In this document: piece after piece, positions 9,116 through 17,682 of the stretch
Numbering within the stretch: the stretch's first letter is position 1
Layout of the letters: each line of letters opens with the position of its first letter
Assembly: GCF_000092065.1 (NCBI RefSeq)
Contig: NC_009362.1
Location: 372,001-436,000, forward strand
Source of the DNA: Ostreococcus lucimarinus CCE9901
Lineage: Eukaryota > Chlorophyta > Mamiellophyceae > Mamiellales > Bathycoccaceae
Reading direction: 5' to 3'
DNA length: 64,000 nt
Program-made: the position numbers and the translations under genes
The notes under the pieces: generated by a model
What the model saw: the letters and a program-made list of their open reading frames with translations, nothing else
What the model was told of the DNA's origin: nothing
The model's database searches: none

Positions 9116-10261
9116 CTAGTCTAAGCTGACTTCTAGAAGGCCTGCCTGACGTTCGCTGAATCGCCAGTGGTGTTCCTGTAAGAAGGTTTCAACTGCAACG
9201 GGAAGCCGAGAAGGCGTTCTCGACCCGACGGTGTGATGCCCAGTCCCCACTAAAATTTGCGCATGCGAACATCCACTACCGCGGAGCCTAGACAATTCGC
9301 GGCGTAGAAGGGACAATGCTTCTGCAACGTGTAGACCGTGCAAATCGATCACGCCGTCGCTACCGCCACCTCTGCTATGATAAATGTTGTGTGCGGCCTG
9401 CGCATGGGCCTGAGACATCTTTGCCGCAGCCTCGCGGCCTTGACGAGATAACTCTTTAGCCAAAGCTTTGTTACCGCTCAAGTACGCATTCGTAGCTTGC
9501 TCGTAGCATACATTTCGCACTCTGGCGTAGTCGCGCGCCTCGTCTCGATTTGCGGCGTAAAGCTGCGACACCGCGGCTCCCGTTTCTACCCACTCAATCT
9601 TCGTCTTTGTACCATCCCGTACGCCTCGCTCAATCTTACCACTCGCCGAAACCGATGCCGTCTCCGTTTTTGTCGCTCGTGTGTTCCAATTCACCGACGC
9701 AGACGCTTTATTGACGTTCGACATTCCACCCGAAAGGAATATTTTCTTTGGCAGTGGTTCTGGCGCTCGAGGCGCGGACGTGGACGTCCCGCCGCCACCG
9801 CCTCCAAGCGATGGAAACGCCTCTGCGTCGTCCACGTCCGGAGCGGGTATATCGGGTATCTCATCGTCCATCAACAGCTCCATGGCGAGCTCGACATCGC
9901 CCCCAGTATTCATCAACGCCTCCTCCAAACACGCCCAGTCCATGTTTGGGAACATGTCTCCCAAAAAGGTGAGAGAGTCATCGAAATCGCTCGGCGACGG
10001 CTCTTCGCCTGCGAGAGCGGCGTAAGGCTCGATCGGCCTTTCTCCACCGCTCGAAGCGAAAGCACTCTCGTCCGCGGCATCGACGGCGTTCTCGTCGTCC
10101 TCCTCGTCCTCGCTCACCAGGCCGAGCGCACCGAACTCGTCGACGACTTTTTCCAAACGAACTGGAGGCGTCGCTGGACGTCCGCGCGGCTTGAACACGA
10201 ACGCCGACGCCGACGGATTCAGCGCCGACGCGCTCGTTTCTGGGCCGTCGTTCCCGGACAT
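9116..10261 (-). CDS. PAM2 / CUE / DUF1771 / Smr-domain protein (CID5-7-like)
   Basis: 381 residues. N-terminal LNPSASAFVFKP (residues 15-26) matches the PAM2 consensus that binds the MLLE domain of poly(A)-binding protein. An acidic linker follows, then a CUE-like ubiquitin-binding helix pair (FLGDMFPNMDWACLEEALM, then GDVELAMELLMDDE; ~98-135). DUF1771 covers ~237-300 (YAANRDEARDYARVRNVCYE, KALAKELSRQGREAAAKMSQ). The C-terminal Smr domain has IDLHGLHVAEAL and ILVGTGHHTVG. Smr domains can be endonucleolytic. This architecture is that of plant CID5-7 proteins, which have been placed in mRNA and stress responses. Confidence 0.88.
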   Translation of the reverse strand: MSGNDGPETSASALNPSASAFVFKPRGRPATPPVRLEKVVDEFGALGLVSEDEEDDENAVDAADESAFASSGGERPIEPYAALAGEEPSPSDFDDSLTFLGDMFPNMDWACLEEALMNTGGDVELAMELLMDDEIPDIPAPDVDDAEAFPSLGGGGGGTSTSAPRAPEPLPKKIFLSGGMSNVNKASASVNWNTRATKTETASVSASGKIERGVRDGTKTKIEWVETGAAVSQLYAANRDEARDYARVRNVCYEQATNAYLSGNKALAKELSRQGREAAAKMSQAHAQAAHNIYHSRGGGSDGVIDLHGLHVAEALSLLRRELSRLRGSGCSHAQILVGTGHHTVGSRTPSRLPVAVETFLQEHHWRFSERQAGLLEVSLD

Positions 10262-10382
10262 CGCGCGAAGCAGTGGCGGCTAATGGCTGATTGAGTTTGG
10301 TTTCGTTCGAGTTTGACTCGGTGTCGAGCCAAAGGTTGATATGAATGACAATCACAAACTAATACGCGCTACACATAAAATC

Positions 10383-11333
10383 TCACAGTTCAGTCGCTTG
10401 ATGCACGGTGAACGAACCGACGGCGAGCAAGATGGTGCCTATGAAGAGAGTCAGCCACTCGCGCGAGAAATATTTCAACACGCGCACGCCGAGAGCGACT
10501 CCGACCAATCCGCACGGCAAAATCAAAAGCACGAGCCCGGGGTCGGGCTTTTTTCCACGAGCAGTGGTGCTGACGATCGCTGCGATACCTAAGAATACGC
10601 TCTGAATCGCACTCATCGATAACATCACCTTGCGGTTCACCTTGCCTTTCCACAGTACTACAATCGGCAGGAAGCTTATCGGGCCGCCGGTTCCGGTGAG
10701 CACGCTGAGCATCCCCACGACGACACCGATGCTGAACAACAACCACATCTCGCGAGTCGTAGGTTCTAACCAGTACTCATCGCTTTTGCTCTCGCTCTCG
10801 TTCGCGTCGACCGCGTCCGCGCCGTCCATCTCGAGCGCCGCGTCTCCGTCGTCTCCGTCGTCTCCGCCGTCTTCCACCGTCACCACCGTCTCCCCCTCTC
10901 CCGCGCGTGACCGCGCCGCGCGCGAGCGCAATCGCCGCGCGCTGTCTGCGACGTCTTTCCCTCCCGCCACCAGCGCGACGAGACCTATGACGTACGTCAG
11001 CGCCTCTCTCGGGACGACGTCCAGGAGCGCGCCCCCGGCGACGCTCGCGCCGCACGCCCCTCCCGCCGCGGCGACGCCTCCCAGCCGCGTCGGAAACCGA
11101 TCGCGCGGCACTATTTTTCTCAGCATCCACACCCTGAGCGCCATCGTCGGCGTGAACGCGACGAACAGGGACACGATCCCGACCTCGGGCGTGCACGCCC
11201 TCGCGAGCAGGAGCGCGGGCAAGATGACGACGCCTCCCAGACCGACCGCGCCGACGAGCAGCGCGCCCGCGACGCACGCCGCGACGACGACGGCGACTTG
11301 TCCGAGCGTCAGCGCGCGCACGACGGTGTTCAT
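10383..11333 (-). CDS. TauE/SafE-family membrane transporter
   Basis: 316 residues from the ATG at 11333. The fold is a duplicated half: helices 1-4 (VVVAACVAGALLVGAVGLGG, with VILPALLL) and, after a ~60-residue acidic loop (ESESKSDEYW), the second half. The second half has FSIGVVVGMLSVLTGTGGP and SFLPIVVLW, the Gly-rich re-entrant motif of the family. TauE/SafE proteins export or import organosulfur anions such as sulfite, sulfoacetate or taurine in bacteria; the substrate in algae cannot be read from sequence. The acidic loop between halves is cytosolic or stromal by the positive-inside rule. Promoter region (11334-11665) is shared with the divergent amidohydrolase. Confidence 0.88.
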   Translation of the reverse strand: MNTVVRALTLGQVAVVVAACVAGALLVGAVGLGGVVILPALLLARACTPEVGIVSLFVAFTPTMALRVWMLRKIVPRDRFPTRLGGVAAAGGACGASVAGGALLDVVPREALTYVIGLVALVAGGKDVADSARRLRSRAARSRAGEGETVVTVEDGGDDGDDGDAALEMDGADAVDANESESKSDEYWLEPTTREMWLLFSIGVVVGMLSVLTGTGGPISFLPIVVLWKGKVNRKVMLSMSAIQSVFLGIAAIVSTTARGKKPDPGLVLLILPCGLVGVALGVRVLKYFSREWLTLFIGTILLAVGSFTVHQATEL

Positions 11334-11550
11334 CGCGTCGCCGGGCGCGCCGCGGGGACGTCGAGCGACGCGACCGTCGAGCGACGGCGCGTCCGTCACC
11401 GCGCGCGGGCGTCGCGTAACGAACGCGCGGGCGCGCCGAACCCCGGGCCGGGCCGGGCGGTCGGCGCGCGCGTCGGCGCGTCGTCTTTTTCGCGCGCGGG
11501 CGTCTCCGTGATCTCGTCTCGATGGCTTCGCGGGACGCGCTATACGAGGG

Positions 11551-11591
11551 CCGATCGATCGCGCGCGGCGATCGATCGATCGATCGATCGC
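11551..11591. repeat. GATC simple-sequence repeat
   Basis: Tetranucleotide GATC runs (ccgatcgatc, then five units from 11570) in the spacer between two divergent genes. The frame here is open upstream of the amidohydrolase ATG, but the Arg/Asp-rich translation looks non-coding. A longer version of the same motif sits at 26840-27215. Confidence 0.8.
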
Positions 11592-11665
11592 GCGGTCGGT
11601 CGCCGCGCGCGGTTGACCGACCGACGCGCGCGGTGGGCCGCGAGAGCGCGACGCGACGTCGCGCG

Positions 11666-13183
11666 ATGACGGCGGACGACCGAGGGTGGTGCGCGTACCC
11701 GAGCGAAGCGAAACGCGATCCCGCGAGCACGCTCGATCTGCCGCGCGGCGAGGACGACGGGAACGCCGCGTCGAGGGCGTCGAGAGTCGCGATGACGCGA
11801 GTCAAGGTGCCGAGCGCGTGCTGCGAGTTCGACGAGGACGCGACGGATGGGGGCGAAGCGGACGAGGATGGGTTGATCGAGGTGGACGTGACGATCGACG
11901 TCGATCGGGGGATGATCGAAGGCGTGCGCGAGTCGACGAGCACGAGGACGAGGACGGTGGGGGAGGAGGAGACGGCGGATTACGCGGAGAGCGACGAGGA
12001 CGAGGACGGCCGTCGCGGGCTTCGAGTGGCGATGGGCGGGAGGATGTGCTTACCGACGTTCGTGGACATACACACACATATAGATAAGGCACACACGTGT
12101 GAGAGGAGCCGAAATTTAAACGGCACCCTCGCTGGCGCGGACGCCGCGTGCGCGAACGATTTCCAACACTGGACGCTCGAAGACGCCAAGCGGCGCATGG
12201 GCTTTGCGATTCAGTGCGCGTACGCGTACGGGACCTCCGCCATGCGCACGCACTTGATGTCGGGTGAGGAGAGACAGAGCAAAATCGCCTGGGAAGCGTT
12301 CGGGAAGTTACGCGAGGAATGGAGAGGGAAAGTTGAGTTGCAAGGCGTGTCACTCTCGGTGTTGAGCTTTTTCCGCGACGAGACCAAGGCGCGCGCGCTG
12401 GCTCGCATGGTGAAATCTTATGGAGGTATACTTGGCGCCGCCGTGTCGTGTAGCGATGCAGGTGGTACACCACTGGATGTCCACACGACGTGCGGTGCCG
12501 ATATGCCCAAGTTATTGGACGTCATTTTCTCTCTGGCGAAGGAATACAATTTGGATGTCGACTTTCATTGCGACGAGAACGGCAATGAATCCTCCAAAGG
12601 CTTGCTCCACATTTCTGAGGCCGTCATTCGAAACAATTTCAAAGGATCTGTGGTGTGCGGTCACTGCTGCAGTCTCGCAGTTCAGCCAAACGAACAGGCA
12701 AAGCGCATCATCGACGCCGCCCGCGAAGCGGGCGTCACCGTTGTTTCGCTTCCAATCGTTAACCAATGGCTTCAAAATCGTGATCCAACGAACGAAGCGA
12801 CGCCAACGCGGCGAGGCGTTACTCGGGTGAAGGAGCTTGCCCGAGCTGGCGTGCCGGTGTGCCTTTCGAGTGATAATACGCGAGATCAATTTTTTCAATA
12901 CGGTGACTGTGATATGCTCGAGGTATTTCGATCGAGCGTTTGCATCGCGCATCTCGATCGACCTTTTGGATCGTGGCCGTTGGCTTTAGCTGCGAACCCA
13001 TCGCGCGCGATGCGACTTGGCGAAAAGTCGGGAATGATTGCTCCAGGAGCGAAGGCAAACTTTGTCTTGTTTCGCGCTAGGAATTACAGCGAGCTGTTTT
13101 CTAGATCGCAACATGATCGAGTCGTCATTCGTGATGGTGTCCGCATCGCTACTGCTTTACCAGATTATGAAGAGCTAGACTAA
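11666..13183 (+). CDS. Cytosine-deaminase-type amidohydrolase
   Basis: 505 residues from the ATG at 11666. TIM-barrel amidohydrolase with metal motif TFVDIHTHIDKAHT, then HCDENGNESS (third histidine and catalytic Glu region), VCGHCCSLAV, and SSDNTRDQFFQYGDCDML (final Asp). The order and spacing match bacterial CodA-like cytosine/isocytosine/creatinine deaminases rather than the small CDA fold of fungi. An unusual acidic insert of ~80 residues (including EEETADYAESDEDED) interrupts the first beta-sandwich strands. The reaction is probably hydrolytic deamination of a cyclic base; the substrate is uncertain. No clear signal peptide, so probably cytosolic. Confidence 0.85.
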   Translation: MTADDRGWCAYPSEAKRDPASTLDLPRGEDDGNAASRASRVAMTRVKVPSACCEFDEDATDGGEADEDGLIEVDVTIDVDRGMIEGVRESTSTRTRTVGEEETADYAESDEDEDGRRGLRVAMGGRMCLPTFVDIHTHIDKAHTCERSRNLNGTLAGADAACANDFQHWTLEDAKRRMGFAIQCAYAYGTSAMRTHLMSGEERQSKIAWEAFGKLREEWRGKVELQGVSLSVLSFFRDETKARALARMVKSYGGILGAAVSCSDAGGTPLDVHTTCGADMPKLLDVIFSLAKEYNLDVDFHCDENGNESSKGLLHISEAVIRNNFKGSVVCGHCCSLAVQPNEQAKRIIDAAREAGVTVVSLPIVNQWLQNRDPTNEATPTRRGVTRVKELARAGVPVCLSSDNTRDQFFQYGDCDMLEVFRSSVCIAHLDRPFGSWPLALAANPSRAMRLGEKSGMIAPGAKANFVLFRARNYSELFSRSQHDRVVIRDGVRIATALPDYEELD

Positions 13184-13267
13184 CTTGGCTAACATATTAC
13201 AATGATGAATCGTTCTTACTTTTGGCTATGTTGAATTGTAATCACTTGCTTTTTGTACCACACGTCG

Positions 13268-15559
13268 CTACACCAGCGCACTTAAAAGCTGAACCCTCGA
13301 TTTGCAACTCTTCGACAATGACTTGACTTGGACTAATGCCCAGCTTTTCAAAATTTTTGATGAACTGAGGATTTTTAAGCCGACTAACGCGCTTGACATG
13401 AGGAGCACCTCGCAAGAGTGACTCTCCGGAAATCTTGACGCGCAACTCAACGCATCAAGGATATTGCACACGCACATAAAAGCGCTTCGTACAATCACCT
13501 CGGAGTCCGTATCAGAGATGAACGTTTCTTTCGCATCGGATGTGAGCGTCGAGGTGAGTTGAGTAAAGTGACGGCAAATTGTAAACGCCCGTTGTGGAGA
13601 CTCACGAATGGCAAACACTGTAGCGTGTGATAAAACATCCAGTACCACAGCCGAGACTGGTATGCCAGCTGCGGTTATGCGTCGCATTTCGAGCAGTTTT
13701 GGCAAACCAATGCGTGATATGCGGTCAAACTCTGGTCCAGATGTGTTCGGCAAGACCGCTACGCATGCAACTAAGAGACTTTGACGAAATTTACTCAAAT
13801 CGCTTTCACAGTCTTGAAAGTCTTGAAACGTCCGCAGCAACTCGAGCAGCATCCTATCGTTTGCATTCGCATTCGAGCGATAAAGCTTCAAAATATCTAC
13901 AGTGATCGACGTCATGTCCTTTGAATCGAGCGAAGGGGGGCGCGGCGACGAGATTCTCTCCATGCGACCAAGACGCATGACGGGCTCTATCGCCAAGCGC
14001 GAGTCCCATTCTATAACGCTAGCGGCTACTTCGTCCGCAAGTCTGAGAGCAATTGCCATTTCTTTGCTAGGCGAAATTTTTGCAATAGATTCCAACAGCC
14101 CTTTGCTGATTTCACGAGCCAGCGATGTGGCTAAAATCTGAGTTGATGTCATTCGTTGCTTCCGTGACCATTCAATGACACGTGCCAATGCAAGGAGTAC
14201 ACCCTCGGGGAACGTGCGCTCAATGACCCTCACATCTACCTGTCCTTCGTTCATGGTTATTAGTTTCAAAATTCTCAGAGCAAAGTGGGCTCCATGAAAC
14301 GGACCAGTAGCAGGGGAACTAAGTTGTACCGCAGTCAACATTGGAAGCACGATGAAGAGTAAACCGTCTTGCAACTCTAAGAGATGCATTTTGCCAGAAT
14401 TGCTCCCAAAGAAGGCTTCACAGATATATTCGATGGAATCCATGGCTTTAATATTCGCAAAGTCATTCGGAAAATCCCGGAGCAAGTCGACGAATGCAAC
14501 AAGCAAGCACGCCGGCGAGTTGCCGCAACGCTTCACCTTGACAAAACTTGGTACCAAGCGGAAAGTTTCGATAATGATTGCACCCTGGGACGAGTGTGCA
14601 ACTGCTGTATGAATCAAACGACGATAAACGAGGTCTGGTGCGATGAGTATGGGCCACAGCAAATCATTCGCTAGATTCAACTTCATGCGATTGGTGACGC
14701 TTGTGCTTGCACTCGCTGTGATGCGGTTCAATGCGACAATGACATCGCGCTCTATGACTTTTGAATCAAAATCTTGTTGCGTGATGAGCATATTTCTGAA
14801 GAGATGAAACTCGTCGGAGCATAGCACTGTGGATATGATTTCTAAGACGTCATCTTTTGGAAAGCGAGATACCAATTTTTCTTTGGCTGTCTTTGGTTCT
14901 GTGCACGCCAACAGGTCTCGGAGAAACTTTTCCACCTGAGATGGTTCTGCAACCAGTGGCGATGAACATATCACGTCTACGCTGACGGTTGGTTCATCAT
15001 CCGTCGTTCGTGATTGAGTTTTCCTCGCGGTTGGAGTGTATCCGGACGTAGAGAAAATTACCGTCAGTTGCTCAATTACCTCTGTTCTGGTTTCACTCGT
15101 AAACAAAGCCTTCGTCATCGTCTCTTTCGCTCGATCAGAAGCATGTAGCATCGCATTGTAGAACAAATCCTTCATTTCTAGCACTGTGATCAACTCTGCG
15201 AACATCGGCGTGGGTAGCGACCACTTGGCTCTTCGGCAGAACGGGTCAATTGTTTCTTGAATTGGCTCCCCATCACCGCCTATGAGCTTGGCGCACCACA
15301 CACTGAACAACACCGCAAACACATGCTCTCGAGAGTCTTTTTCCCCTTTACTCGGGCGTCTGAGCACTCGACGTAAGCCTGGAACGACCACGGTGTCCAG
15401 CGCAGAGACGGCGTCCCCGAGTCCCTCACGTTGCTCGATGGCGTCAAACAGTGGGCCCATCGCCGCCTCGATCGCCACTCCTTCGTCATCATAGGATAAC
15501 GAACGCAACGATTGTAGCGCTACTATAGTTGTGGACGCGTGCACTCCCGAGATCATCAT
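13268..15559 (-). CDS. Large alpha-helical (solenoid-like) protein, family not recognised
   Basis: 763 residues from the first ATG at 15559 (ATG-ATG). The sequence is rich in Leu/Ala/Val helices with little low-complexity sequence, as in HEAT/ARM-type scaffolds (for example SVDVICSSPLVAEPSQVEKF and HLFRNMLITQQDFDSKVIER). No catalytic motif is visible. At the 3' end the last ~65 codons can also be read in another frame (13242-13445) that is at least as protein-like, so the true C-terminus is uncertain. A small ORF coding a membrane peptide lies directly upstream and overlaps the start by ATGA. There is no GACTGAC-type intron in the 3' half. One CAACTGACGG occurs near 15062 but reads as coding. 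Product, location and partners unknown. Confidence 0.75.
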   Translation of the reverse strand: MMISGVHASTTIVALQSLRSLSYDDEGVAIEAAMGPLFDAIEQREGLGDAVSALDTVVVPGLRRVLRRPSKGEKDSREHVFAVLFSVWCAKLIGGDGEPIQETIDPFCRRAKWSLPTPMFAELITVLEMKDLFYNAMLHASDRAKETMTKALFTSETRTEVIEQLTVIFSTSGYTPTARKTQSRTTDDEPTVSVDVICSSPLVAEPSQVEKFLRDLLACTEPKTAKEKLVSRFPKDDVLEIISTVLCSDEFHLFRNMLITQQDFDSKVIERDVIVALNRITASASTSVTNRMKLNLANDLLWPILIAPDLVYRRLIHTAVAHSSQGAIIIETFRLVPSFVKVKRCGNSPACLLVAFVDLLRDFPNDFANIKAMDSIEYICEAFFGSNSGKMHLLELQDGLLFIVLPMLTAVQLSSPATGPFHGAHFALRILKLITMNEGQVDVRVIERTFPEGVLLALARVIEWSRKQRMTSTQILATSLAREISKGLLESIAKISPSKEMAIALRLADEVAASVIEWDSRLAIEPVMRLGRMERISSPRPPSLDSKDMTSITVDILKLYRSNANANDRMLLELLRTFQDFQDCESDLSKFRQSLLVACVAVLPNTSGPEFDRISRIGLPKLLEMRRITAAGIPVSAVVLDVLSHATVFAIRESPQRAFTICRHFTQLTSTLTSDAKETFISDTDSEVIVRSAFMCVCNILDALSCASRFPESHSCEVLLMSSALVGLKILSSSKILKSWALVQVKSLSKSCKSRVQLLSALV

Positions 15560-15687
15560 CCAGTGCCGCGATTGAGACGCTTCAACAACTTGAGTGGCAA
15601 AATGTAGAACACGAGAATGCAGCACAGCGATAGCAATACGAAATCGACTGGCTTTAAGGCGTAGATGATAATATCATCATCGTACAT
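15556..15687 (-). CDS. 43-residue membrane micro-ORF upstream of the solenoid protein
   Basis: ATG at 15687, stop TGA at 15556, whose bases overlap the ATG of the downstream gene (ATGATGA arrangement). The peptide is MYDDDIIIYALKPVDF, a 20-residue hydrophobic helix (LLSLCCILVFYILPL) and a basic tail KLLKRLNRG: acidic N-end, one transmembrane helix, positive C-end. That is a plausible tail-anchored micropeptide, but it could equally be a regulatory uORF or an alternative first exon. No homologue recognised. Confidence 0.4.
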   Translation of the reverse strand: MYDDDIIIYALKPVDFVLLSLCCILVFYILPLKLLKRLNRGTG

Positions 15688-15803
15688 GTGCCTTCTTCTC
15701 TTGCGCTTGTGCGAGCGCACACTCGATGTGCGCGTGCGAGTTTGTGGCTTCTTGGGGAGGTCGGTTACCGTGTAAAGTGAACGCCCTGACCGTTCTAATT
15801 AAA

Positions 15804-17543
15804 TTACAACGCCGCCTTCTTAGCTGCTTTTGCTTTTTGATTGTGATGCTTGTGTGTAAAATCTTTTGCAGTCAGTCCTCTCGTTTGTCGTCCGCCAGAC
15901 CCTCTTCCTCCGCGACCGGCACCCCCGTTTGCCCTGGGTTGTTCTTTGGCCGAAGCACTTGTCGACAATCCCCTTGGCGTGAAAGGTACCGCGCTTGTGC
16001 TCGGGGTGAATGCTGAATCGAACCGTGACTTATTTCCACCCGCACCGAGTCCTTCTATCTCGTTTCTTTTCGTTTTTTCTTGGGCCAGGGCGATCGTTGA
16101 CGCTTCCTCTGCGCTATGCGCGAAGATTTTCTCGGCGCCGGCTTTGTGGGAGTGATAGACTTTGCCGTCGGCCACATAGAAGACACGCTTCGATGCGTTT
16201 GCACGTTCTTTGCGACCGTCTCCATCTTCTAATTCGTCCGTACCGAGCGTGACGTTCGCTACTTGCACTGGGAGATCGTCGAATGAATCATCGTATTCAT
16301 CCTCGTATTCCAAATTGCGCGCTGCCTTCAGCACTCGCTTCTTATCTTCCACTGAAAGTTCGAGGTCAGCTTCCTTGTTCAATCTCTTGCCAACGGGTAT
16401 ACTGGGCTGAGGACGACTCCGCCAGGTCAACTTTGACGCGGGTGGCGGCCATCCCAGCTGTCTATCAAGCGACCGCAAATCAGGCGGAAGCGACTCCTCA
16501 AACAAATGCTGCACAATTGACTCAGCGTTGGGACCAAAATGGTCTACGCATGCCTTAAGAAACCCAATGCCGACATCGGGTAGGATGATTCTAACAGATT
16601 CAATCGTGTTCACGACCACTGGAGCCAGTCCTACGTACTTATCGCGCTCTGCATCCACGGGTTCTCCATCTCCTCCTCCTCCTCCTCCTCCTCCTCCTCC
16701 TCCATCTGCACTTCTCAGAAAGGAAATTGCCGCGCCTAAAGAACCTCTCACCGTATCTAAACTATCACTATCGCAAGTTGCCATGGACTGGAAGCTAGAA
16801 AGTACCATACTTCGGATCTTTTCGAGCGCACCTGTCAGATTCCCATCACGACGCAACCATTCTGCGGCTTCTGGATACACGGTGACGAGTGAAACAAGTG
16901 AAATAGCAACGTCGTGAAAGTATGACAGCGATTCACTCAACCCGTCTGGTGGGAGCTCGTTAGCTTCAGCCGCAGGAGTCACTCGCGCTGCCATATCTTT
17001 CAAGTTCTTTTCGATCATCAATCCAGTGCGCCCAAAATCGTCTTCGAGAGTCGGCAACAGTTTCACAGCATTTTCTAGCACTTCGTGCACTAGATCCCTG
17101 TTATCGCTTCCATAAATCACCGTCAAGTCAATCAATTTCGGTACGTCGATCAGGTTATGCTTTAAAACCGCCTGCCTCCGCTCTTCGAGAGTTAAGCAGC
17201 TTCGCTCTCGAGCGCCGTCATTCACCAGTCTGAGCATCGTGAGGAAGACCTTCCTTCCCAACTCGTCCTCCGTAACTGAAGTCGACGGTTCGGCCCCCCG
17301 ACCTCGAGTTTCGAATGGCCGCGTTTTAAACTGCAAGTACGTGTCCAGACTCCTCCCGAGCCCTCGTCCGTTTCTCTGCACGTGCGCCCAAAACGCTTCA
17401 CTCGTCTTTCGCAGCGCACTATCGAGGGCGTCCACTAGCGCTTGACACGCCTCCGTAGCGCGCTCGTCCAAAGGATCGTCGTCGCCGGGCAGATAGGAGA
17501 TGTACGTCACCGTCGCTGGCGCGACGCGTGACGCGCGTGACAT
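15804..17543 (-). CDS. ASCC2: ASCC2-like CUE-domain protein (activating signal cointegrator complex subunit 2)
   Basis: 579 residues from the ATG at 17543. The N-terminal half carries YLPGDDDPLDERATEACQAL and conserved helices as in ASCC2. The CUE domain reads LPDVGIGFLKACVDHFGPNA with LPPDLRSLDRQLG, matching the ASCC2 arrangement in which LPDLG, FxxACL and L(A/P)PxLxxLDR follow one another. A pure Gly run of 11 residues precedes it, encoded by GGA repeats. The C-terminus is Gly/Arg/Lys-rich (GRGGRGSGGRQTRG). In animals ASCC2 binds K63-ubiquitin, recruits the ASCC3 helicase to alkylation damage and takes part in ribosome-quality control. ASCC3 is not in the window. Head-to-head with HGH1, with a 139-bp spacer. 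Confidence 0.85.
   Translation of the reverse strand: MSRASRVAPATVTYISYLPGDDDPLDERATEACQALVDALDSALRKTSEAFWAHVQRNGRGLGRSLDTYLQFKTRPFETRGRGAEPSTSVTEDELGRKVFLTMLRLVNDGARERSCLTLEERRQAVLKHNLIDVPKLIDLTVIYGSDNRDLVHEVLENAVKLLPTLEDDFGRTGLMIEKNLKDMAARVTPAAEANELPPDGLSESLSYFHDVAISLVSLVTVYPEAAEWLRRDGNLTGALEKIRSMVLSSFQSMATCDSDSLDTVRGSLGAAISFLRSADGGGGGGGGGGGDGEPVDAERDKYVGLAPVVVNTIESVRIILPDVGIGFLKACVDHFGPNAESIVQHLFEESLPPDLRSLDRQLGWPPPASKLTWRSRPQPSIPVGKRLNKEADLELSVEDKKRVLKAARNLEYEDEYDDSFDDLPVQVANVTLGTDELEDGDGRKERANASKRVFYVADGKVYHSHKAGAEKIFAHSAEEASTIALAQEKTKRNEIEGLGAGGNKSRFDSAFTPSTSAVPFTPRGLSTSASAKEQPRANGGAGRGGRGSGGRQTRGLTAKDFTHKHHNQKAKAAKKAAL
16671..16703 (+). repeat. (TCC)11 trinucleotide repeat inside ASCC2
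   Basis: Eleven uninterrupted TCC units on the plus strand, read as GGA (Gly) codons in the gene. Perfect repeats like this often vary in copy number between strains. Confidence 0.95.
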
Positions 17544-17682
17544 CCCACGCGTCCGACGGCGCGCCTCGAAGTATCGACGGACGCGAGTGCGCGCTGTAGG
17601 CGCGCACGCGCTCGCGGGCGAAGGCGGCACAGTCAGACGTGCGCGCTGCGTCCCGTCGAGGACGACATCCGCGCTAGAATTC

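Noticed and set aside
15868-15876. GTCAGTC (branch-like heptamer) in ASCC2
   Set aside because: Reads as coding RGLTAKDF in a conserved basic C-terminus; no donor upstream improves the protein.
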